From Candidatus Gottesmanbacteria bacterium (lineage in GTDB: Bacteria; Patescibacteriota; Microgenomatia; UBA10105; UBA927): DNA of 14,320 bases. Each line of letters opens with the position of its first letter. Positions within the stretch are counted from its first letter, which is position 1. The DNA is taken from assembly GCA_016218185.1 (NCBI GenBank), contig JACREP010000039.1, positions 1-14,320 on the forward strand. Reading direction: 5' to 3'. Below, one piece after another: positions 1 through 5,608 of the stretch. The notes beneath the pieces are model-generated. The model saw only the letters and a program-made list of their open reading frames with translations, had not been told where the DNA came from and ran no database searches. A program made the translations under genes and the position numbers.

Positions 1-780
1 ATTGGAAACACGATCGTTTTTGCCCATAAACACTTCCGTCGTCCCGTGCATACGCAGGATAAAATACTCGTACCTTGCAAGCGGATTGGCTGCAAAAGAC
101 AGGAAACGCTGCACATCCGCCTGTTGCGACCGGTGCGACAGAAGCGCCTTTCGCTTGACTCCGGAAAACCTCTTGATATCAATCACCGCCGTCACCAGCT
201 TATCCGCAATACCGACCCACGGCTTGCCGAATGACTGGGTGGGAATATTTTTGTTTTCTTTAAGGAATGTCGCGATACTTTGGGGCATGCACGCATAATA
301 AAGCTTCGGTAAAACATCAGCTTTGATATCGCTTCTTAGCCGTAACTGATCTTCCACCCATGCAGCATATTTTTGAAACGCAAACGTCGTAGCGTAGCTT
401 ATTTTGATGTGGTCGGGGTGGTTACTGATGCCGGTCGTATTAAATGTGATGATGCAATCAGGAACGGTTTCCTCCATCTTTTTATATATGATGTTTTCAA
501 GTTCTCCTGCCTCAAGTGTCGCAAGTTTCCCATCCTTATAATCCAAAAGACTCACGTGAGATATCCCAAGCACCGCGGCAGCTTCTTCCAATTCTTTTTG
601 CCGGATTGCCCCCAGTTTTTGGGAGGAGACGGGTGCATACGGACCTGCTTCTCCTTTTTCGCCGTGCGTTGCGCACACCAAAGTCACAACCCAGCCGGCT
701 TTTTGATATTTAACGATGGTTCCTGCAGCTGTAAAGGATTCATCATCAGGGTGGGCAAAAACCAGAAGGAGTCTCTTCAT
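1..780 (-). CDS. PIG-L family deacetylase (GlcNAc-PI/LmbE-like), 3' end beyond window
   Basis: The minus strand reads 260 open codons from ATG at 778-780 to the window edge, so the C-terminus is missing. The N-terminus has the PIG-L/LmbE zinc signature AHPDDE (residues 9-14, with H10 and D13 as expected metal ligands), and a second motif, HPDH, lies at residues 121-124 and supplies the third His. Proteins of this family are zinc-dependent deacetylases that remove N-acetyl groups from GlcNAc-type substrates. The substrate cannot be read from the sequence. There is no signal peptide, so the protein is probably cytoplasmic. It lies downstream of a terminator hairpin and appears to have its own promoter: a TATACG box at 787-792 is 6 nt before ATG. 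No Shine-Dalgarno is visible. Confidence 0.93.
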   Translation of the reverse strand, partial: MKRLLLVFAHPDDESFTAAGTIVKYQKAGWVVTLVCATHGEKGEAGPYAPVSSQKLGAIRQKELEEAAAVLGISHVSLLDYKDGKLATLEAGELENIIYKKMEETVPDCIITFNTTGISNHPDHIKISYATTFAFQKYAAWVEDQLRLRSDIKADVLPKLYYACMPQSIATFLKENKNIPTQSFGKPWVGIADKLVTAVIDIKRFSGVKRKALLSHRSQQADVQRFLSFAANPLARYEYFILRMHGTTEVFMGKNDRVSN

Positions 781-786
781 ATGAAG

Positions 787-792
787 CGTATA
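787..792 (-). promoter_or_regulatory. Candidate -10 box, 6 nt before the PIG-L start
   Basis: The minus strand reads TATACG, six bases, then ATG. The overlapping TACTAT (9 nt before ATG) is an alternative -10. No convincing -35 was found. Transcription would begin at or next to the start codon, giving a leaderless mRNA. Confidence 0.4.
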
Positions 793-813
793 GTACCCTA
801 TTTTTCCAAAAAC

Positions 814-867
814 AGAAACCTCCCCCTATCGCCCCGAGTATACCGAGGGGTTGCAGAGAAGGTTTCT
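814..867. terminator. Bidirectional Rho-independent terminator
   Basis: AGAAACCT (814-821) pairs with AGGTTTCT (860-867), enclosing a smaller CCCC/GGGG stem (832-835 with 847-850). Reading minus, the hairpin is followed by a T-rich tail (GTTTTT). Reading plus, it is followed by TTTTGTT. It separates the DUF378 gene from the PIG-L gene, both on the minus strand. Confidence 0.6.
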
Positions 868-913
868 TTTGTTATTCTTATTGTCTTATCGTCTTCTATC
901 TCTTTGTCTCTTT

Positions 914-1117
914 TTACTTCTTCCCCTTCGTCGTCATCTTGTATAACCAATAGAGTCCTGATAGACCAATTAATATGTAAACCAATTGTACAAGCGCCGG
1001 GCTCGTGCCCAAGATGGTCTGCACCAAATCCAGCCGGAATGCTCCGACTAATCCCCAGTTGATTGCACCCACGGTAACGAGCACATACGCCAGCCAATCG
1101 ACTTCTTTCATTTTCAT
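914..1117 (-). CDS. DUF378 family small membrane protein
   Basis: This is a 67-residue protein with two predicted membrane helices (about residues 8-28 and 42-60) joined by a short loop, and a Lys-rich C-terminus. The pattern DWLAYVLVTVGAINWGLVG near the N-terminus, followed by ILIGLSGLYWLY, is typical of the DUF378 (YuzA-like) family, whose function is unknown. The start is well supported: a strong Shine-Dalgarno (AAAGGGGGTGAT) lies at 1122-1133, 4-5 nt before ATG at 1117. A second ATG two codons downstream is less well placed. The bidirectional terminator at 814-867 follows the gene. Confidence 0.9.
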   Translation of the reverse strand: MKMKEVDWLAYVLVTVGAINWGLVGAFRLDLVQTILGTSPALVQLVYILIGLSGLYWLYKMTTKGKK

Positions 1118-1170
1118 TCTGTATCACCCCCTTTAGAAAGAGTTAATGAGTTTTACGAATTTACTCTTTC

Positions 1171-1323
1171 TTAAGCCCGCCGCTCACGCGCTCTTTGCGG
1201 CGTGTACGAATAGTACTGAAAAGCTGCAAAGTAAGCGTAGGCGGGCACGTGTCGAAGAAGAGGCAGTGAGGTCTGCGGCTGTAGCCACGAAGAATTATCT
1301 TCGAGTAATAGGCAGGAATTCAT
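1171..1323 (-). CDS. Possible 50-residue ORF of unknown function
   Basis: An ATG at 1321-1323 follows a very good Shine-Dalgarno (AAAGGAG, 6-7 nt spacing) and opens 50 codons. The product is rich in Leu, Tyr, Arg and Ser, resembles nothing I recognise, and the downstream half is Arg-rich. Within the 1141-1367 stretch there are also a perfect hairpin CGAAGA-ATTA-TCTTCG-like element (1288-1303) and a 6-bp GC stem (CGCCGC 1178-1183 with GCGGCG 1197-1202). A structured RNA or a decayed gene is equally possible. Only the ribosome-binding site argues for coding. Confidence 0.25.
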   Translation of the reverse strand: MNSCLLLEDNSSWLQPQTSLPLLRHVPAYAYFAAFQYYSYTPQRARERRA

Positions 1324-1367
1324 CAGTCACTCCTTTATTCAAGCGTAACGGAAACCACAATCCACTG

Positions 1368-1634
1368 TCAAGTAACGTCTCCGTTTTCATTGATTTTCGT
1401 GTCTTCGTACGGACCAATCACCCGCCGGTAAAATTCTAGGGTGATGGCGGAAAGCACACCGAGGGCCCTATTCAGGTGGAAATATTTCAGCGGATACACA
1501 GCCTTGATGGTTCTGGTGATAACGTAATTGAGCACCCCATCCTGCTCCTCCACCGGTAAACCCTTGAGATGGTCAATAAGCGGCTGTATTGCCGCATCCG
1601 CCCCCGGCCGCTGATCTTTTTTTATGTAAGGCAT
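1368..1634 (-). CDS. DUF6899-like conserved small protein
   Basis: This is an 88-residue soluble protein beginning MPYIKKDQR, with the conserved-looking segments LPVEEQDGVLNYVIT and a C-terminal ALGVLSAITLEFYRRVIGPYED. I match it from memory to a small family seen in phages and Patescibacteria and annotated as DUF6899; its function is unknown. It starts at ATG 1632-1634. No Shine-Dalgarno is present; instead an extended -10 (TGATATACT) lies 6 nt upstream, so the transcript is probably leaderless. The upstream gene's UGA stop supplies the TGA of that extended -10. Confidence 0.8.
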   Translation of the reverse strand: MPYIKKDQRPGADAAIQPLIDHLKGLPVEEQDGVLNYVITRTIKAVYPLKYFHLNRALGVLSAITLEFYRRVIGPYEDTKINENGDVT

Positions 1635-1640
1635 ATGGCG

Positions 1641-1649
1641 AGTATATCA
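1641..1649 (-). promoter_or_regulatory. Extended -10 promoter overlapping a stop codon
   Basis: The minus strand reads TGATATACT, then six bases, then the ATG of the DUF6899-like gene. The TGA of the TGn extension is also the stop codon of the gene at 1647-1988. No good -35 was found, as expected for an extended -10 promoter. Confidence 0.5.
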
Positions 1650-1988
1650 CACATTATTTTTTTTTCTGGCACAGGCTAACGCAAAGGCGTAAAAATATTT
1701 CCGCCACAATTCATCCGTTGATTGATGCGTATTATCTGCATAAAAATCATCAACAAGACATTCACGGACCCGCGCCATTTCTCGGAGCTTAGACAGCGGC
1801 TGGCGCGTGCGAAGTATGAAGTCTATGAGTTCTAAAGCGCGTTCAATCGCCATTCTGCTATAAACGGCATTTCCCTTGTTGCGCCACTTCATAGCACGCT
1901 CCACCTCACTCCCGATATGCGCCATCTGCTCGATGAAACTAAGTTTTTCCCATCCGCCACCAGCTAATGCCTGATGTTGATAGTTCAT
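1647..1988 (-). CDS. Conserved helical protein of unknown function
   Basis: A 113-residue protein, predicted almost wholly alpha-helical, starting MNYQHQALAGGGWEKLSF and containing IGSEVERAMKWRNKG, AIERALELIDF and a C-terminal WRKYFYAFALACARK. I recognise the pattern as a small uncharacterised family found in Patescibacteria and some archaea. The helical layout resembles HEPN-type proteins, but I do not see the R-x4-6-H HEPN motif, so no function is given. Its ATG overlaps the stop of the DUF5674 gene by 4 bp (ATGA), so the two are translationally coupled and probably work together. Confidence 0.8.
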   Translation of the reverse strand: MNYQHQALAGGGWEKLSFIEQMAHIGSEVERAMKWRNKGNAVYSRMAIERALELIDFILRTRQPLSKLREMARVRECLVDDFYADNTHQSTDELWRKYFYAFALACARKKNNV

Positions 1989-2323
1989 GGTATCAATGCA
2001 TTAACTACCTCCACAATTTTTTTTCTCACCGATGGATCATCGACCCCTCTGCTTCTGTTGCCCGACGACGGTCGAACATTAATCATCGAGTCGAACTCAA
2101 TCCAATCCGGTCCTTCCAATTCCGGATACAGGTTGATCCCCCATAGATGCTCCTGTTTCGAACCTTTTTCTAACAGTGCCGCCTCTTCATCTGCATGAAG
2201 TTCCGCATCAATCACCATGATCTTTTTTTCAATATCTACCACGGCCTTTACCAGATTGCCGAATTTCGCCTTCGCTATCTTCTGAAGCTCTCCCCTGCTA
2301 ATTGGTTTATCAATTATTTTCAT
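1985..2323 (-). CDS. DUF5674 family protein
   Basis: A 112-residue protein that matches the DUF5674 pattern: N-terminal IIDKPISRGELQKIAKAKFG, central VVDIEKKIMVIDAELHADEEA, then KGSKQEHLWGINLYPE and the C-terminal EFDSMINVRPSSGNRSRGV. The function is unknown. The start is placed at ATG 2321-2323 because GAGG lies 5-6 nt upstream; a longer reading from 2347 adds eight residues that precede that site. The gene follows the PIN toxin by 26 nt and overlaps the next gene by 4 bp, so it is likely cotranscribed with both. Confidence 0.85.
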   Translation of the reverse strand: MKIIDKPISRGELQKIAKAKFGNLVKAVVDIEKKIMVIDAELHADEEAALLEKGSKQEHLWGINLYPELEGPDWIEFDSMINVRPSSGNRSRGVDDPSVRKKIVEVVNALIP

Positions 2324-2349
2324 AAATACCTCATATCTACTAAACAATC

Positions 2350-2847
2350 TTACTTTACATATTGATAGACTCCATACGTAAAGATGCCCTTTGCATAAGG
2401 AATGTTAACAATGAATGACAAATCAAAAATGGTTTGGATAAAATCAGTTGTGTCTCGCGTCAACAAGCATATATTGTTTTGATATTGCATGAGGGTCGCC
2501 CCAAGCAACAAATCAGTAATATTTATAGCTGTTCCATGAATTCCATAACGCTGAATCAGCGTATACACTAGCTCCATAGTTTTTGCAACAACCGGTATTG
2601 TTATATCGACAATATCGTTTATGAATTTTTCCTTTTCTTTATACTTCGTGTCATCTGCTGACCCTTTCAGTAGTTCGTAACGAACAAAATCGATAGTAGC
2701 AAGTGTTACATCCGCGTTTTTTAACTCGTTGAAAAATCTGCTATAAACAGCGGGCTTCACCACGGCATCTCGGAAAACATTGGTATCCAGAAGAAGATGT
2801 TTGTTTTTAAGGAAAGGAATAAGCGTGGGAAGATAAGCTATCTCCAT
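2350..2847 (-). CDS. PIN-domain protein, probable VapC-like toxin RNase
   Basis: A 165-residue protein with the four acidic positions of a PIN nuclease: D21 in LLLDTNVF, E58 in YELLKG, D112 in NITDLLLGA, and D132/D135 in LLTRDTTDF. PIN toxins of the VapC type are metal-dependent RNases that cut tRNA, rRNA or mRNA and are held inactive by an upstream-encoded antitoxin. Here a short Lys-rich gene (2807-2971) overlaps the start by 41 bp, which fits a toxin-antitoxin pair. The start at 2847 has no clear Shine-Dalgarno; it lies just after an A9 tract and is probably translated by coupling. The protein is slightly longer than typical VapC (about 130 residues), with an N-terminal extension before the first Asp. 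Confidence 0.85.
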   Translation of the reverse strand: MEIAYLPTLIPFLKNKHLLLDTNVFRDAVVKPAVYSRFFNELKNADVTLATIDFVRYELLKGSADDTKYKEKEKFINDIVDITIPVVAKTMELVYTLIQRYGIHGTAINITDLLLGATLMQYQNNICLLTRDTTDFIQTIFDLSFIVNIPYAKGIFTYGVYQYVK

Positions 2848-2971
2848 TTTTTATTTTTTTTTCCACTAAATATTTCAACTCCTCTTCGAAGCTTTTTTTT
2901 ACGTTCTTCGCCACCTTGACGAAATCTCCCTGCTTAATTAATTTTTTTCTCCTCGCTTTGGGCAACGTCAT
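2807..2971 (-). CDS. Short antitoxin-like gene overlapping the PIN toxin
   Basis: A 54-residue basic protein (MTLPKARRKKLIKQGDF..., then a predicted amphipathic helix with VKKSFEEELKYLVEKKI). I do not recognise the family. It is called a candidate antitoxin because of its position, size and 41-bp overlap with the PIN toxin start. The start is well supported by AGGTGAT (2978-2984), 6 nt before ATG, and by a TTGACA-N17-TATCCT promoter upstream. The coding sequence crosses an A9 run at 2854-2862. Loss of one A there would end the protein at residue 39, on a TAA just before the toxin ATG. Confidence 0.6.
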   Translation of the reverse strand: MTLPKARRKKLIKQGDFVKVAKNVKKSFEEELKYLVEKKIKNGDSLSSHAYSFP

Positions 2972-2990
2972 ATTTGCATCACCTATGTTT

Positions 2991-3019
2991 AGGATAGTGG
3001 AATATTACATGTTTGTCAA
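2991..3019 (-). promoter_or_regulatory. Sigma70-type promoter of the PIN module
   Basis: The minus strand reads TTGACA (3014-3019), a 17-bp spacer, TATCCT (2991-2996). The expected start of transcription near 2984 would give a short leader carrying the AGGTGAT ribosome-binding site of the antitoxin-like gene. Confidence 0.7.
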
Positions 3020-3117
3020 ACAAATCGATTTTGAAAGATGCGACGCTGTTGTTCACCGTGTGAGTACGCCCCAAGCTTCTGCGCCAGTTCCGGATGGTTA
3101 ATTTTTGTTTTGTTCAT
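3016..3117 (-). CDS. Possible 33-residue ORF downstream of rpiB
   Basis: ATG at 3115-3117, four bases after the rpiB stop, opens 33 codons (MNKTKINHPELAQKLGAYSH...) ending at TGA 3016-3018, inside the -35 box of the next promoter. The composition looks protein-like, but no family is recognised and no Shine-Dalgarno is present. It may be a coupled small gene or the stump of a longer one. Confidence 0.25.
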   Translation of the reverse strand: MNKTKINHPELAQKLGAYSHGEQQRRIFQNRFV

Positions 3118-3121
3118 ATCA

Positions 3122-3616
3122 TTAACGCCATGTATCAAATGCGGCTATCATCTTCAATCTCTCTTTGTCCCCGTCATATGTCGCATGAAACCATGCGTCT
3201 AATATGTTATAAACAGTAGCCTTGTCTGCTTCCCAACCTGATAAACAGAGGACATTACAATTATCATATACGACTGACCATTCTGCAATTTGCGGGGTTG
3301 TTGCCAAACAAGCGCGAATACCGCGAAACTTATTTGCCCCTACCGCAACCCCGACTCCTGTTCCGCAAGAAAGAATAGCTTTATTATCTTCGCTTTCTCG
3401 AACTTTCTTCGCTACTTGAGGAATCACATCTTCAAGCTTCACATCTTCCGACTCTCCCTTTACTCCAAGATTGACAAAATCAATACCATGCTCATTGAGA
3501 TATTCCCCAACATATTGTATCGTCTTGAAACCGTGTTTATCTGCCGCAACAAGAATCATAGATTCATGATTTTGACTCTTAGCTCGCTTGAGGACTTCGA
3601 TTTTAGCTGTAGCCAC
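3122..3616 (-). CDS. RpiB/LacA/LacB family sugar-phosphate isomerase
   Basis: The product is up to 164 residues. The segment ILSCGTGVGVAVGANKFRGIRAC (residues 81-103) carries the family signature, with the catalytic-type Cys at C84; the N-terminal strand ILVAADKHGF corresponds to the RpiB D-H phosphate/ring-opening site. RpiB interconverts ribose-5-phosphate and ribulose-5-phosphate in the cytoplasm; LacAB act on galactose-6-phosphate. The usual HNDxNV is changed to YDNCNV (Y117), so the catalytic His is absent and the substrate is uncertain. The start is ambiguous: GTG at 3614-3616, 5 nt after the fic stop, or ATG at 3557-3559, which gives the usual RpiB N-terminus. Cotranscribed with fic. 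Confidence 0.85.
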   Translation of the reverse strand: MATAKIEVLKRAKSQNHESMILVAADKHGFKTIQYVGEYLNEHGIDFVNLGVKGESEDVKLEDVIPQVAKKVRESEDNKAILSCGTGVGVAVGANKFRGIRACLATTPQIAEWSVVYDNCNVLCLSGWEADKATVYNILDAWFHATYDGDKERLKMIAAFDTWR

Positions 3617-3621
3617 TCAAT

Positions 3622-4497
3622 CTAACCTATACCCATCTTCCAAACGCCTTTTTCGCGGAACGCCTGAATGGTTTGACGACGAGCGGCATTCAGGATGACC
3701 GGTACAGGCTTCCCGAGCGTTTTTGCGTGCTCGGCAAGCGGCACGATGCGCATACCCGCCAGATACGCGATACGTTTGTGCAATGATTCACATAACGCTC
3801 GCGTGATAATATGTTCCATAGTTTTTGTATTCTTATCATCCCTGTACTCGGAAAAGGAACGATAATATTCTTTTTTTTCTTTGTCCTGGATGATGACGGG
3901 GGGAAACCCAAAGCGCATAAGCTGATAGTTCACAAGCACCCTGCCGATGCGACCATTGCCGTCCACAAACGGATGAATGGTTTCAAACTCCAAGTGGAAT
4001 CGTGCAATATTATCTGTAAAATACGTTTCGTGGCTGCTGGAATACTGTAAAAGCGCATCCTCAAGCATTCGCTCTACGTGTTCTGGCGACGGCGCGATAA
4101 AGCTGCCTACACGGACATATTCACCCTCTCCCCGAAATCGACCGGCGATACCGTCTTTGATGTTGCCTATAAGCATTTGATGAAGAAGTAAAATGTTTTC
4201 TTTGGCAACTTCTTCCTGCTGGGATTTTTCCCGTACATAGCCTATGACGCGCGCAAGATTTTTTGCTTCAAAGACTTCTCTCAGGCTTACATCCCGCGAG
4301 ACCTCCATTTCCAAAAGAATTTTCTCCGTTTCTTTCAGTGTAAGCGTGGAGTTTTCAATGGCGTTGGAGTTGTAAACGCTTTCCGGTACTTCTGCCTCAT
4401 CAATCATGCCAAGAAGCGACGCATGGCCCAGCCGCAGACGGTCATAGTCTTCTTTAAGCACCTTGATTCGTGTTTTTATCGGTTGCGTGGTAGCCAT
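3622..4497 (-). CDS. Fic family protein (probable AMP transferase), class II
   Basis: A 291-residue protein with the Fic core HPFVDGNGRIGR at residues 175-186 (catalytic H175, phosphate-binding D179-R183). The N-terminal region has SNAIEN (residues 44-49), matching the inhibitory helix (S/T)xxxE(G/N), so the protein is expected to hold itself inactive through E48. GRFRGEGEYVRVG (119-131) fits the flap region. The C-terminal ~45 residues may form a small DNA-binding or dimerisation domain. Fic proteins transfer AMP to hydroxyl groups of target proteins; the target here is unknown. The promoter is near-perfect and the -10 box ends 6 nt before ATG, so the mRNA is probably leaderless. Followed 5 nt later by the isomerase gene. 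Confidence 0.93.
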   Translation of the reverse strand: MATTQPIKTRIKVLKEDYDRLRLGHASLLGMIDEAEVPESVYNSNAIENSTLTLKETEKILLEMEVSRDVSLREVFEAKNLARVIGYVREKSQQEEVAKENILLLHQMLIGNIKDGIAGRFRGEGEYVRVGSFIAPSPEHVERMLEDALLQYSSSHETYFTDNIARFHLEFETIHPFVDGNGRIGRVLVNYQLMRFGFPPVIIQDKEKKEYYRSFSEYRDDKNTKTMEHIITRALCESLHKRIAYLAGMRIVPLAEHAKTLGKPVPVILNAARRQTIQAFREKGVWKMGIG

Positions 4498-4503
4498 AGT
4501 AAG

Positions 4504-4532
4504 AGTATATCAAATTCACGCTTTTTTGTCAA
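4504..4532 (-). promoter_or_regulatory. fic promoter, near-consensus and leaderless
   Basis: The minus strand reads TTGACA (4527-4532), a 17-bp spacer, TATACT (4504-4509), then six bases and the fic ATG. The predicted transcription start falls at or next to the A of ATG. A copy of the AATTCACG motif lies inside the spacer, where a bound protein would block polymerase. Confidence 0.8.
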
Positions 4533-4589
4533 TATAACGTGAATTAGTGACGTAAAACGGCTTCAATTCACGCTTTTTCAGTAATATAC
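4513..4589. repeat. Triple AATTCACG operator-like repeat between fic and the zinc-ribbon gene
   Basis: AATTCACG occurs at 4513-4520 and 4565-4572, with its inverse CGTGAATT at 4538-4545. The first and third copies extend into a longer imperfect direct repeat of about 25 bp (AATTCACGCTTTTT, then a short gap, then AATATA). The first copy is in the fic promoter spacer and the second just upstream of its -35. The layout suggests a regulator-binding region controlling one or both divergent genes. Confidence 0.6.
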
Positions 4590-4598
4590 AGGTCCCTA

Positions 4599-4628
4599 TT
4601 GTTTCTCCACAGTCAAACATGCTAATCT
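4599..4628 (+). promoter_or_regulatory. Promoter of the zinc-ribbon gene
   Basis: TTGTTT (4599-4604), an 18-bp spacer, TAATCT (4623-4628), then six bases and ATG at 4635. There is no Shine-Dalgarno, so a leaderless transcript is predicted, mirroring the divergent fic promoter. Confidence 0.5.
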
Positions 4629-4634
4629 GACTCT

Positions 4635-5156
4635 ATGGCAGATGCTACGGAAATATGTCCCAAATGTGGCTCACCGCTGGGGGAGATCACGGAAACCGCC
4701 TCCGGTAAAAAGCTTCAGCGGTGTTCAAAAGGCGCCTGGAACCCCCAAACGAAAAAAAATGAAGGGTGTGACTATGTGAAATGGCTTATGGTTGAACCAA
4801 AAACGCTTGACGAAAAATGTCCCAAATGCGGCTCGCCTCTCGTCCTCCAGGTTACGCGGTTCGGTAAAAAAATGAAGAAATGCTCCATGGGAGGTTGGGA
4901 TAAGGAAGCCAAAAAACCCACAGGATGTGACTATATAGAGTGGATCAACGGCACAACCGTTCCTCTGTCCGATAAGTGTCCTGATTGTGGCAACCCCCTG
5001 GTGCTATTTACCACGAGTGCAGGCAAGCGGATGATCAAATGCTCCACTTCCGGGTGGGACAAAGTAGCGCGAAAAGCGACCGGGTGCGCGTACATCCAAT
5101 GGCTCAAGCCCGGAGAAATGGCAAGTACCGGCGAACCCCCCGATCCGGATGAGTGA
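4635..5156 (+). CDS. Protein of three tandem topoisomerase-type zinc ribbons
   Basis: A 173-residue protein made of three repeats of about 53 residues, each with CPxCGxPL, a Gly-Lys turn, C-S-x-x-G/A-W, and G-C-x-Y-x-x-W. The zinc ligands are C8, C11, C30, C45; C62, C65, C83, C98; and C115, C118, C136, C151. The pattern resembles the C4 zinc ribbons at the C-terminus of DNA topoisomerase I (zf-C4_Topoisom) with an insert between the third and fourth Cys, but no topoisomerase domain is present. A nucleic-acid-binding role is likely and is inferred from fold resemblance only. The tail is acidic (EPPDPDE). The broken end of a paralogue lies at 5609-5749. Confidence 0.8.
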   Translation: MADATEICPKCGSPLGEITETASGKKLQRCSKGAWNPQTKKNEGCDYVKWLMVEPKTLDEKCPKCGSPLVLQVTRFGKKMKKCSMGGWDKEAKKPTGCDYIEWINGTTVPLSDKCPDCGNPLVLFTTSAGKRMIKCSTSGWDKVARKATGCAYIQWLKPGEMASTGEPPDPDE

Positions 5157-5176
5157 TTTATTTCGGCTGGAGGGGA

Positions 5177-5488
5177 TTAGCGGATGAGAATCCCGAATCG
5201 CTTGACTTCGTCGGCGAGGGAATCGTATTTGTTGTCAAAGTCGGCGGGCGAATACGCCACCGGTTCGATTCGAGGATTAACTTTCAGGGCGGCTTTATTT
5301 AATCTCATTTTGTCGTGGTGGTAATCTGTGCCGAAATCGTTGGAGATGATGCAAACATCCAAGTCACTTCCCTCCCAGACTTTACCCTTGGCGAAGGACC
5401 CAAACAGGTAGGCTCTATCCACGCTGATTCCCAGCCTGCGGACTTCTGCCAAATACTTCTTGGTAATATCAATCGGGTCAATGTCCAT
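5177..5488 (-). CDS. MNT-type minimal nucleotidyltransferase (HEPN-MNT antitoxin)
   Basis: A 103-residue protein with the nucleotidyltransferase motif YLFGSFAKGKVWEGSDLDVCII (GSF/Y...SDLDV; the two Asp bind metal). MNT proteins paired with HEPN toxins act as antitoxins, in studied cases by adding AMP to the HEPN toxin. The start is set at ATG 5486-5488 (MDIDPIDITKKYL), which overlaps the end of the HEPN stump; a TTG 11 codons further up would extend into sequence that encodes HEPN in another frame. The full HEPN partner is gone, so the gene may be an orphan, or may act on another protein. Confidence 0.85.
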   Translation of the reverse strand: MDIDPIDITKKYLAEVRRLGISVDRAYLFGSFAKGKVWEGSDLDVCIISNDFGTDYHHDKMRLNKAALKVNPRIEPVAYSPADFDNKYDSLADEVKRFGILIR

Positions 5489-5552
5489 TGGCGACGCTCC
5501 AGTCTTCTTGCGCGCTGGCAATCCAGTATTTGACTGCTTCTTCTTGACTCAT
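5478..5552 (-). pseudogene. Truncated HEPN toxin (first ~22 residues only)
   Basis: ATG at 5550-5552 encodes MSQEEAVKYWIASAQEDW and a few more residues, then TGA at 5478-5480. The start matches the N-terminus of HEPN-domain proteins (EExxKYWLxSAExD...), normally about 130 residues with a catalytic R-x4-6-H further on. Everything after residue ~22 is missing and the reading frame runs straight into the MNT start. An internal deletion of roughly 100 codons is the simplest explanation. Its promoter-like -10 remains. Confidence 0.65.
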
Positions 5553-5559
5553 ATGTTAT

Positions 5560-5565
5560 ATTATA
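5560..5565 (-). promoter_or_regulatory. -10 box of the HEPN-MNT remnant
   Basis: The minus strand reads TATAAT, seven bases, then the ATG of the HEPN stump. The -35 is unclear. This probably still drives the MNT gene. Confidence 0.5.
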
Positions 5566-5608
5566 CATCATTGACGACGTAGTACGTTGCCCGATAGGCG
5601 ATTTATAG

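Noticed and set aside
373..1062. Long plus-strand open frame over the PIG-L gene and terminator
   Set aside because: The opposite strand encodes a clear PIG-L protein with HPDDE and HPDH motifs; the plus frame has low-complexity Ser/Phe-rich sequence and no ribosome-binding site.
1146..1439. Plus-strand 97-codon frame in the intergenic stretch
   Set aside because: No ribosome-binding site or promoter, and its end runs antisense into the DUF6899-like gene.
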